Shown: one piece after another, positions 49,460-58,767 of the stretch | How the letters are laid out: each line of letters starts with the position of its first letter | Numbering within the stretch: position 1 is the first letter of the stretch | Origin: Umbelopsis ramanniana AG | Taxonomy: Eukaryota > Mucoromycota > Umbelopsidomycetes > Umbelopsidales > Umbelopsidaceae | Assembly (NCBI RefSeq): GCF_025399195.1 | Contig: NW_026252095.1 | Location: forward strand, 62,001-126,000 | Direction of reading: 5' to 3' | Length of the DNA stretch: 64,000 nucleotides | The notes under the pieces: model-generated | What the model saw: only the letters and a program-made list of their open reading frames with translations | What the model was told of the DNA's origin: nothing | The model's database searches: none | Made by a program: the position numbers and the translations under genes

Positions 49460-52400
49460 TTAGTAAACTTCGAGAATGTATCTCTCCTTGTCCTTCCACT
49501 CTTCAATAAGATCGGAAGCAGCACGCTCTTCCATACCACCATATTGCTTGAGGCCATAGACAACAGCGTCCTTGACATCGGGAACGGGCCAGGTGGGACC
49601 ACAGAGGTAGAAGTGGGCCTGTTCATTGATGAGGTATTCGTACAATTGACGAGAATCTTCTTGCATCTTGTGCTGAATATACACCTTTTGCTTTTGGTCA
49701 CGAGAGAAGGCAAGTCCCATGTGGGTGAGAAGACCTTCAGCATGGTAAGCCTCCAACTCCTCACCATAGAGGTATTCATTGCGACGGTTACGGGAACCGA
49801 AGTACAACATCATAGGACCAACTTCAACACCGGAGGCCTTGAGGACAGAACGTTCTTGGATGAAAGCACGGAAAGGAGCCATACCAGTACCGAGACCAGC
49901 CATGATGACAGGCTGAGTATCAAGAGGAGGCAACTTCATGACGGAGGGCTTGATGGACACAGTGACGTTGGCGCCGATCTTGAGGTCGCTCAAGTAACGG
50001 GTACATTGACCATAACGGACTTCACCGGTGGAGGTCTTCCAGTCGACAGCAACAACGAGGAGATGGACAGAGTTAGCGAACATCTTTTGAGATGAGGCAA
50101 TGGAGTAGTGACGGGGCTTGATGGGAGCGACAATGGTGGCCAACTGCTCGACGGTGGGTCTAGCCGAGGTGAACTCGCGCAATACATCTTCGTAAGTGAC
50201 GGTTTCGTCAACACGCTTCTTGTATTCCTCCTTGCCTTCAGATGAGATAAGGAAAAGTAATTGCTCACGCTCCTTGGCGTCAGTGGTGTATTCGGCAAGA
50301 GATTCGTAGAACTTCTTGGAGGGACGGCCAAAGATGTCGAGGGTTTGAGTGAAGAGTTGGAAGATGGTGCGGGTTTCGCGCTGACCGGCTTCGTTGGCAG
50401 GAAGAGCAATGATATCTTGACCATTGATACCGTACCATTCCAAGAAACGTTGAACTTGACGTTCGTCGTTCAAACCGTGAACTCCCAAGGCATCACCGAG
50501 GTTGTACTTGAGACCAGAGTTACCAGTATCGAACTCCAAATGGAAGACGTTACGATCGTAAGTGCCGGGAGTGAGACGTCTGTTCTCAGTGCACTTGACA
50601 ACGAAGGTATCCTCATGGAGATCCGGGCGCAATGCAGTCTTGGATGCATAAGCTTCCTTGAAGATAAGGTCCCAGGCAGCTTGATGCCATTTTCCAACAG
50701 TGGCGGCACCTTGAGATTCATCAGGAACCAAAGCAGAGTCTTCGTTGGTGGCGGCACGATCGGCAGGGATCTTGGGCAAGACGGCGTCAGAGATTTCGAG
50801 AATGGTCCATGGAGGCAAGAGATCAATCTTGGTCAAATCAGCCTTGACAGCATCAAAGATTTCTTGAATAAGAGCAGCTGTCTTCTTGGAACCATCCATC
50901 TCTTGGTAGAGAGCAGCCAAAGCAGAAGAAGAAGCATCGACCACGTTCTTGTTGAGAAGGAAGTAAGCGGTTTCGAAAATGAGGTTGCGAGACTTGTGGC
51001 TCAAGGCAAGGTTTTGGGCAATGCTGGCAACATCGATGGTGTACAATTGAATATCAAGTTGCGTGGCACGGAGCTTGAACTCGTTGGTAAGCTTGGGCTC
51101 AATCTCATCACCGTTCTTCCAGGGACCGTTCAACAACACGGTGGCCTTTTGGTTGCTGGAAGCCAAAACATCGTACTCCTTGATCAAAGCAACATCTTGA
51201 ACAGCAATGAAAGAAGCCTTCTCGTAAGCGTAGGCGTTGACATCGGCGGACTTGCTGAAGCGCAAGTGGCTGTTAACCACCGCACCACCAGGTCTGTAAG
51301 AATCCTCAACAATGCGAGTCTGGACGTGAAGAGACTTGGAGAGGATGTTGGAGACATGAGAAGCGGTGTGGGTCTTGGCGACTTCCCAGAAAATGGCTCT
51401 GGAAGCGGTATCGACCAAAGCGGGCTCATCGGCCAGCGATGTGTATTGTTCGCTGTTGAGATCAACAAAGTTGTTGGTCTCGCTCAAAAGCTGAAGAAGA
51501 TGAGCGGGTCTCAAGTTACCATAGTTGATAGATTGAGCAGTGACAATGCGAGGCTTCACACCGGTCCATTCACCGAAACGGAAGGAAGCAGCGACATCCA
51601 AGAACAAAGGACCGTTGAAGGCGAAAAGACCATCACCTTGTTCAAGAACAATGACACGCTTGGCTGTCTTGGGAATGGCATTAAGGAAATGAGCCTCAGA
51701 CCAAGGTCTGCACAGACGGACAGACAAAATGCCAACACGGTTAGCAGTGGCAAGCTGACCAACGGCTTGCTTGACGGTTTGGGAACCAGCACCCAGGGTG
51801 ACAATGACGGTCTCGGCATCGGAAGCACCAGAGTACTCAAAGATGTGATAATCACGACCTACGGCCTTTCCAACTTGACCGAGGATGTTCTCAACGGCAT
51901 CGTATGCGTTGGTGTAGCTGGTCTCCACGGCAGCAACATTGGCGGCGATGCTGGCAATCTTGGCGTAAGGGAGAAGGTCGACCTTTTCGATCTCCTTGGC
52001 GGCCTTGACACCATCAAAGTAGTGCAAGATAGGCAATGAGGTGGACTTGGAGATAATGTGAGCAGCCAAAGCCATATCATGGGCTTCCTGAGCGTTGTTG
52101 GAGGCCAAGAAAGCGAAGCCAGTGTTTCTAGCGGCGAGAACAGAGTCGACTTCAGGAGAGAGTTCAAGCCCATCATCCAGAGCATGAGCACCAACATGAA
52201 TAACAACAGGAAGCTTGGACTGAGCAAGAACATGCATGTTGGGGATCATAGTGAGAAGACCTTGGGAGGAAGTCAACACAGTGACAGCAGCAGGGGCAGA
52301 GTGGACGGCACCGTGCACAGCAGCAAGAGCACCAGCACGAGTATCCATATGAGCCACCTTGCCGTTCTGTCCATACACATTGGCAATGTTTTCAGCGGCC

Positions 52401-52747
52401 CATTGTTCAACACTTTCACCGAGGTAGCCGGTGGGCAGACCGGGGTAAACAAATGACAAATCAGATAGGCCATAAGCAATGTAAGCGGTAGCAAGGTTGG
52501 CGTTGACGAGGCGGGACAGGGTATCATCGGAAAGGTCATTGATAAGATGAGCGTTGGCGAGCTTGCTCTTAAGTTCGATCAAAGCATCTTCGTCGACAAT
52601 GATGGTTTGGCTGCTGCTGGTGGTGGAGGCAGCATCAAGGTCGGGGGTGCCTACAGCAGTAGGAGCGTCGTCTAAGGGTTGTTGCAAGTCAGAGGAGAAT
52701 GTCCTTGTCTTCAAAAGCGAAGCGATCAACGCTGTCGAGGCAAACAT
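49460..52747 (-). CDS. MET10: Sulfite reductase [NADPH] flavoprotein component, MET10-type
   Basis: Intronless, 1095 residues (yeast Met10 1035). The N-terminus is followed by a pyruvate:ferredoxin oxidoreductase-like region (FVYPGLPTGYLGESVEQWAA; HMDTRAGALAAVHGAVHSAP; VLTSSQGLLTMIPNM), then a spacer and a ferredoxin-reductase-type module from about residue 720: FAD binding with RHYSIASSQK (RxYS motif) and GEVRYGQCTRYLSD, and NADPH binding with VIMAGLGTGMAPFRAFIQER and YFGSRNRRNEYLY, ending RYILEVY. There is no FMN flavodoxin domain, as in fungal Met10. It feeds electrons to the siroheme subunit Met5 in sulfate assimilation. The codon choice is strongly biased (many GCC, GTC, CTC), consistent with high expression, and produces long spurious frames on the opposite strand. 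Confidence 0.95.
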   Translation of the reverse strand: MFASTALIASLLKTRTFSSDLQQPLDDAPTAVGTPDLDAASTTSSSQTIIVDEDALIELKSKLANAHLINDLSDDTLSRLVNANLATAYIAYGLSDLSFVYPGLPTGYLGESVEQWAAENIANVYGQNGKVAHMDTRAGALAAVHGAVHSAPAAVTVLTSSQGLLTMIPNMHVLAQSKLPVVIHVGAHALDDGLELSPEVDSVLAARNTGFAFLASNNAQEAHDMALAAHIISKSTSLPILHYFDGVKAAKEIEKVDLLPYAKIASIAANVAAVETSYTNAYDAVENILGQVGKAVGRDYHIFEYSGASDAETVIVTLGAGSQTVKQAVGQLATANRVGILSVRLCRPWSEAHFLNAIPKTAKRVIVLEQGDGLFAFNGPLFLDVAASFRFGEWTGVKPRIVTAQSINYGNLRPAHLLQLLSETNNFVDLNSEQYTSLADEPALVDTASRAIFWEVAKTHTASHVSNILSKSLHVQTRIVEDSYRPGGAVVNSHLRFSKSADVNAYAYEKASFIAVQDVALIKEYDVLASSNQKATVLLNGPWKNGDEIEPKLTNEFKLRATQLDIQLYTIDVASIAQNLALSHKSRNLIFETAYFLLNKNVVDASSSALAALYQEMDGSKKTAALIQEIFDAVKADLTKIDLLPPWTILEISDAVLPKIPADRAATNEDSALVPDESQGAATVGKWHQAAWDLIFKEAYASKTALRPDLHEDTFVVKCTENRRLTPGTYDRNVFHLEFDTGNSGLKYNLGDALGVHGLNDERQVQRFLEWYGINGQDIIALPANEAGQRETRTIFQLFTQTLDIFGRPSKKFYESLAEYTTDAKEREQLLFLISSEGKEEYKKRVDETVTYEDVLREFTSARPTVEQLATIVAPIKPRHYSIASSQKMFANSVHLLVVAVDWKTSTGEVRYGQCTRYLSDLKIGANVTVSIKPSVMKLPPLDTQPVIMAGLGTGMAPFRAFIQERSVLKASGVEVGPMMLYFGSRNRRNEYLYGEELEAYHAEGLLTHMGLAFSRDQKQKVYIQHKMQEDSRQLYEYLINEQAHFYLCGPTWPVPDVKDAVVYGLKQYGGMEERAASDLIEEWKDKERYILEVY

Positions 52748-53084
52748 GGTGTTAAGACAAAAGAGATGGTGAACAGAGATTTCCTCGATTTAATTTCATT
52801 GAATATAAGCCACGGTTGGATGAATAAACCTTTGGGTTCATCGGAGCACGCCATCCATCAATCGCTGCAGCCATTCACCGTCGTTCGAAATTGCGCAATT
52901 CAAACATTGGATGTGCACTGCTAAAAATTTTCATGTTCCGACTCACGATCCAATCACATTCAAGATCTCCATCTTACGGGGAAGTGTTACTAATGGGTTG
53001 GTTCCAAAAAATAACATATATTAAAAATACAAAAATGGAGGATACATCATACTAGTTTCAATGAAGTCTCTCTCTAAAGCCATT
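52748..53084. promoter_or_regulatory. MET10 promoter and IDO 3' flank, 337 bases
   Basis: Pyrimidine- and AT-mixed sequence. The end near 53010-53040 is AT-rich as for a 3' end of the dioxygenase gene. No CACGTG sulfur-gene box is seen in the MET10 side. Confidence 0.45.
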
Positions 53085-55331
53085 TTACTTTCTGAGCCAA
53101 TCAGTCCAAGAAATCTTTTGGCTCACAGGCTGCGTAGGCGCCTGAATATCCACTGGTTGGCTCAATGCGATCTTTGTATCAGCCGTTTCGTCTCGGCTTT
53201 GCTTTAAGAACGGCATCACATTGGTGCCTCCAGTACCTCGTACCACTTTAGATTCAGGGTCTACAAACTTGGCTAAACCCAATGTTGGGAGGAGATTATT
53301 AAGCTTGTGAAGGGAGCTGGATTTGGACAAGGAGGGAGACGTTGACAAGGCAGTCTGAGGGTATAAGATGTTGGGCTTGCTGGGAGCATCGTCTGCTTCC
53401 GAATTCGAATCCGTATCTGGCGCCTTTTCTGTCAATTTGATGTTGGTGGTGGCTTTGGTGTGGTCAATGGCAAATCCACCATGAGGGATATTAGGACCCT
53501 TGCGTGCTTGATTCACAATATATAAACTAACAATCTGTACATGCTTGTCGCGGAAAGCCTTGAGTTGATCGAGACACCCATTATAAGCTTCTAAGAGTGA
53601 CTTTTGCTGTTCGGTCAAATCCTCCTCCATGGCTTGCAAGTTCAACATGAAGGGTCTTAAATTGGCTGCCTTCTCCAAGTCTGCGAGAAAATGACGATGT
53701 TCTCTAGGCATGTATTTGCGCATGGTTTGAATAAAATTGTTGCGGTTGGGCTTCATCTCTTCTTGGGAACGTGTTCGCTCCATAGTGGCTAGCGTATCCG
53801 AATGGCGTTTACCAGTCAATTCAACAGCGGTATTGGTGGGTGGCATATTGTTGTACCGGTCAAGTCTTTGAGCATTGCTTGGACGACGAGCTTTTCTTTC
53901 GCCGGTGGGATGATGTTCAACGCCAAAGGCAACATCCAGAGCATGAATAAGACTGCTTTGTGCTGCACTGCCACCAGCATACTTCCTGTACTGTTGAAGC
54001 ATACGTTCTGCTTCGGATAGATGAGACATGTCGGCGTATTCATCCGACTCGGCATCCCATAGATTGTCCACGCCTTCATAGATGAGCCCTAGGGGAAGTC
54101 CTGCATCGGCCATGTTTTCCCAACCTGCCAAATAAGGTCTTATTTTCCAGTAAAATACATAAGGATCGCATTTTTCCGACATCCGAGCTAGAGCCACATT
54201 CATGTCGGCTAGACAGGAATTGATGTGAGTTAAGTCGGCGATGAGAGCCTTCTCGTCATTGGCTTGAACGTGGTCGAGCGCCTTGATGATGGATGCAATA
54301 GCAGGAGCGCCTGCTGCCTCAATGGCCACGGTGACGAGGTAAAACCAAGCTTCATCCACGGATCCAGAATAGGTAGTTAGTGCTGCCAAATTGCTGAAAG
54401 GGTATCAAAATAGTTAGTCATCGTTTCATAACCGAATTTTTTTTTTTATCTGATGATTCCGGAGTTTCACTTTTTCCCTGCCTCATTTTTTTTGTCGCTC
54501 CTTTTGAATTTACATACCTTAGGTCTAAGGGACCGTCTTCCCACAATGGCTTATAGTTCCATAGAACCACACTGGCGTGACATACCACAGGACAAACCCC
54601 AAGATGAGAAGCAATATGAGTCCAAGGAATGGCCAAGCACGGTGGAAGTGACTGAATGTACGTCATTAAACAAAAAAAATTAGTTAAGCTGTCAATCGTC
54701 TGACCACATGTGCGTGCCACGGGCCAGGAAAAAAATCTCCCCACCCGCCCGCCGGACTCAAGGATTTAAAGTCCTGAGGGCCAGCAATTGATTAATAAAC
54801 CGTGAAAAATAGTACCTCTGACACTTCCTCGTGTTTACCCCAGACATAGCCATGCGAGAGCATACACAGTACCAAAAACGCTCTTCGATACTCCGGTTTC
54901 GACTTGAGTTGCTTATGGTTCAAGATGGGAAGCTGTTCACCATAAATAAAAACAGGGCAATTAGCGTGACTGACAGCTACAGCGTATACTTTTTTTTTTT
55001 TTTCCTTCTTTTGTCGTATTGCAGATGTCGAAGCCAACATGCATAGAGCTGCATTCATTCATCTTTGACATGGTCATGTCAAGGTTGACCATAATGTCGT
55101 ATTTTCTTCCGTCGTTGATAAGCAGTTAATGAGAGTAGACGTTACCTTTCTGACCCTCTCTCTTAAACGACCAGCCAGCAACAGACCGTTGAAGTCATCC
55201 ATTGTGGACTCCCAGGGGTCAAAGTACGGGTTCAACAATCGACGAAGGGGCGGTTCAGGCGGCAAAAACCCCGTCTCTGGTGAGATGTCATAGTCTTGCA
55301 AGCTACGCATCATAGATACTTTGCCAGGCAT
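53085..55331 (-). CDS. Indoleamine 2,3-dioxygenase
   Basis: Exons in coding order 55331-55146, 54932-54816, 54651-54518 and 54393-53085 give 581 residues. The N-terminal domain holds DYDISPETGFLPPEPPLRRL and YRRAFLVLCMLSHGYVWG. The heme domain has SLPPCLAIPW, LWNYKPLW, FYLVTVAIEAAGAPAI, YAGGSAAQSSLIHALDVAFG, MRKYMPREHRHFLADLE and the distal end FRDKHVQIVSLYIVNQARKG, in which the His (codon 53541-53543) is the proximal heme ligand. RGTGGTNVMPFLKQSRDET near the C-terminus is the conserved JK-loop. It opens the indole ring of tryptophan to N-formylkynurenine for NAD synthesis. It is longer than usual: a Ser/Asp-rich linker of about 55 residues separates the heme His region from the GTGGT loop, and a tail follows. 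Family certain. Confidence 0.95.
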
Positions 55332-55557
55332 GAAGGAAAAATCTCAATTGAAAGAGAGAAGAAGTAGAGGAGTTACAATTTTGATGTTTTTTTATATAAG
55401 ATGAGTTTTTTTTTTTTTTTATACTGTTATCCCACGGATTTCTTTTTTGAAAAGAAGATAGTAATTTTTTTCCAACTTGGATGACACTGCATCACGCTAC
55501 CGTGGGACATAAGACTTAAACCTATGACATATTATACAACAACAAAAACTTTTTTAA

Positions 55558-56064
55558 TCAGTATCTGAGCGGGGAAGGAGATCTGTTACCCCCGTGTCTG
55601 GTTACGTTGTCCAAGGCGTAGTGTGGCATAGGCGGCGCCAGCTTGTCCCCTTTGTAGTACTGGTCATGTTCTTCGTCCACCAACCGGTGATGATTATAAA
55701 GAACCGACACTCTATCTCCCTGAGGTTGCTGCTCCTGTGATGATCCTGATATCATACTCCATGGCCGAAACATAGACGATGGTCGAGCACCTAACATGGT
55801 TTTAGGTCGTTGTTGGTATCGGGTGACTCTGCGATTCTCCTTCACCGCTGTTTCTCGTCTTTTCTTTGCCTTGTGTCGGCTGATCATACAGAAGGCAATG
55901 GCACACAAGATAACAGCGACTATAATACACGGGACGATAATGGTTGTTTTCGACACTCCTCCTCCTGAGTCTTGTCTACGGATCAATGGCCGGGTTGTGA
56001 GAAGAGGTGATGCTGTTGCCAGGTGGATTCCTGCCAAGATAAGGTATATGGGTTTTGAAGACAT
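55558..56064 (-). CDS. Small single-pass membrane protein, unknown function
   Basis: Intronless, 168 residues from ATG 56064. A signal peptide (IYLILAGIHLATA) is followed by a short lumenal segment with RRQDSGGG, a transmembrane helix (TTIIVPCIIVAVILCAIAFCMI) and a basic tail (SRHKAKKRRETAVKENRR) of about 100 residues, rich in Ser, Gln, Pro and Arg, including RPKTMLGARPSSMFRP and YNHHRLVDEEHDQYYKGDK. The layout, a signal peptide, short ectodomain, one helix and cytosolic tail, resembles fungal wall-stress or Mid2-like anchored proteins, but the Ser/Thr-rich ectodomain is missing. I do not assign a family. The tail has possible phosphorylation and PY-like motifs. Confidence 0.65.
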   Translation of the reverse strand: MSSKPIYLILAGIHLATASPLLTTRPLIRRQDSGGGVSKTTIIVPCIIVAVILCAIAFCMISRHKAKKRRETAVKENRRVTRYQQRPKTMLGARPSSMFRPWSMISGSSQEQQPQGDRVSVLYNHHRLVDEEHDQYYKGDKLAPPMPHYALDNVTRHGGNRSPSPLRY

Positions 56065-56627
56065 GGTATTTGAAAGGAGTGGGGTGATCAGCAAAGAGTG
56101 AGTATAAAATAGAAAGAAGCTTCAGCTTTAGGCGGGCTCCAGCATTTTTTTATTGCCTTGTGTTCACTTGTGTGTGACATTGATCTGCGTCGTCTCTTGC
56201 TGCGCTAAGGTAATTTGGAACATCTGGAACCCGCGCACCGCTTTGTTACCATCCATTATCTCGTAGCGTTCCCAATGTTTACCATTTATGTGCAATTTGT
56301 CTGCTAGCTATCTGCTTGATCAATTTGTACACGTGCGTGCCTTTCACCTCCTTCCCATGCCAAGTTATGGAAAAGCAACGTTCGCTCCCCTGGGAGGATG
56401 ATCGACGGACGGTTGACATTCACTGGCTTGGATAAGTGACTTGAGGATGTTGCCCAGAGCTGCAAAACGGATCATCGGCCCCGCCAGTTAAAAATCAGTG
56501 AGTAAGGCCAAACTACTCCACCTTATTGGACCAGCGGGGTTTCAGCGGTTCATCTTTCATCCCAATCGAAGTTTTATAAACTACTTTACCATTTGGTACC
56601 TCTCACTTTCCCCTTCCCCACTTTTGA
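56065..56627. promoter_or_regulatory. Divergent promoter region, 563 bases
   Basis: Shared upstream space of the membrane protein (-) and the mitochondrial carrier (+). Contains CACGTG at 56330-56335 and a TATAAA at about 56576-56581, 50 bases before the carrier start. No gene seen. Confidence 0.45.
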
Positions 56628-57772
56628 ATGTCGGAATCTTCTTTACAACAACAATCCACCACCACCCTGATGGCTCAAGACAAGACTCCAAAGTCATTCT
56701 TTAGTGAAAAGACCAAAGAGACCATGGCTGGTTTTGTCCTGGGAGGTATGGCTGCCTGTGGAGCTGTAACCTTCACTAACCCTTGGGAGGTACGAAAAAC
56801 TTTATTTTTTTTGGGTCACTTCTGTTTAGCCATTCAGCAATTCATGAGTATCTTCATCGGCGTAGGTGGTTAAGACCCGACTTCAACTTCAAGGAGAGTT
56901 GGTTCGTTCTGGAACCTTGGCGGCGGAGGCTAAGCCCTATCACAACAGCTTTCAGGCGCTAGGCCTCGTTTTTAAAGGCGAAGGCGTCCGTGGTATTCAG
57001 AGAGGTTTAGGAGCGGCCTATGTGTATCAAGTGTGTCTGAATGGTTCTCGACTTGGCTTTTACGACCCTATTCGTAATATCATTCTGAACGTCACTGGCT
57101 CCGAAGGTGTATCCGCCCGAGTTGCTTCCGGTGCTTTGGCTGGAATGGCAGGCGCTTTGCTTGGTTCACCGCTGTACTTGGTGAAGACCCGCATGCAGTC
57201 ATTCTCGCCTGTTTTCGCAACCATTGGTCATCAACATCATTACTCGTCAACCTGGTCAGCATTATCCAGTATCTGGAAGCTTGAAGGAGTTCGTGGCTTG
57301 TATAGAGGCTGTGATGCTGCCATGGCTAGAGCCGGTGTTGGAAGTGCTGTACAATTGCCAACATACGATTACTCCAAGCGATTCCTCAAGGCTCGTTTCA
57401 ATATGGTCGAAGGCACATCTCTTCACTTTGCTGCAAGTATGATTTGCGGTTTCCTTGTATGCTGCGCTATGAACCCATTCGACGTTATCAGCACTCGTAT
57501 GTATAACCAAAAGGTCGACCCTGTCACGAGAGTGGGTGTCTTGTACAAGAACCCTGTGGATTGCTTGGTCAAGATGGTTCAAACTGAAGGTGTAGGGGGT
57601 CTATACAAGGGATTTGCTGCTCATTATTTGAGAATAGGGTGAGTGTTCCATCTCGGCCATTTTTTTATATGCTGCTACATGACTAATCTATCTTTTCTTT
57701 AGCCCACATACTATGTTGATGTTTGTATTCTACGAACAATTGAAGACGGCATACAAGAAACATTTTGATTGA
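56628..57772 (+). CDS. OAC1: Mitochondrial oxaloacetate/sulfate carrier, OAC1-type
   Basis: Exons 56628-56789, 56866-57638 and 57703-57772 give 334 residues. Three mitochondrial carrier repeats show signature motifs NPWEVVKTRLQLQGE, SPLYLVKTRMQS and NPFDVISTRMYNQK. The strings AAYVYQVCLNGSRLGFYDPIR, QLPTYDYSKR and GGLYKGFAAHYLRIGPHTM are close in arrangement to yeast Oac1, which carries oxaloacetate, sulfate, thiosulfate and alpha-isopropylmalate across the inner membrane. The proposed substrates follow from that similarity, not from direct evidence. The first intron is placed just within the first signature (NPWE|VVKTR). A possible sulfate role is worth noting next to MET10, 4 kb away, but the neighbourhood alone proves nothing. 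Confidence 0.9.
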
Positions 57773-58767
57773 GGATAACGGGATGCATTATTATTCATGT
57801 ATACTATCATAGAGCGAGTATTAGATTTGTTGGCCGTCCTCGCACAAGAAAAAGGCAATCGCCTCTCATGTATATCCCCTTGTTGCCAAACCATCCTGTA
57901 ATATTTGATTCCTTTTTTTCCAACCTATTCGCTCTTGATCTGGACTGAATGTACATACAAGCGAATTGGCCAAGCTGATAGTGGTGGATACAAAGTGGAC
58001 GGCAGCTTGAATATGTTTATGTATATAATTGTGCATGTGGATGTCATGCAGCTGGCTGGCTGGTGATCAAACACTGTACGTTTCGGCTACATTTGCAATC
58101 ATTGTGTATGAACAGAAAGATAGCCACTAAAGGTAGAGCATTAGGCATCCATCTGCCTCAGTATTTGAAGCGGATCGTGCAGTGTGTACGCATGCGCTAG
58201 GTCGGTTCGGTTACATGAATAACCACCTTTTCTTGACAAGCTATCTTATCTTGCCCTTAGGGCTGATCCCGAAAGTTCTCTTCACAGACGAATTGGTAAT
58301 CTGCCTTTCTTGCCACTGACTGATTGTAGATAGCCCCTTGTGATTGACTGCCACTGCCACTAATTTAAGGTTTATGCCACAAACGACATACTGTGTTCAT
58401 CCCGAGTCTTGCAGTGACAACCTGATTTCTCTACGCTGATAAGGAGACGATCAGTGGACGCTTGTCCTTAGTCATAGTTTGAAGTATCTGTGGAAGAGAT
58501 GTGTACACGAAAACTAAGAGTGGCCATACAAAAAAATGGCTGTGTATCAAGTCGAGCAGACAGTTGGGTATGTGATTGAACAGATTAAGTCAGTGAAGAA
58601 GCGAAGACAATTTGGTTAAAATTGGAACACTACTTATGCAATTGAATTGTCTTTCATTATTTTAATTAAGCTCGCAACTGCGATAAAAAGAAAAACGATC
58701 AGATTATCTCTAAGCTCATAGTAAATCGCTATGGTAAACCGATTGAATTTCAGTAATATGAATAAGT
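57773..58767. other. Convergent intergenic region of about 1 kb
   Basis: Separates the 3' ends of the carrier (+) and the chitinase fusion gene (-). AT-rich mixed sequence; no frames of note, no repeats, tRNA or element recognised. Confidence 0.5.

Noticed and set aside
50261-52039. 592-codon open frame on the plus strand
   Set aside because: Exactly antisense to MET10. The strong codon bias of MET10 removes stops from the opposite strand; the product is a Val/Gly/Leu-rich shadow with no family signature.
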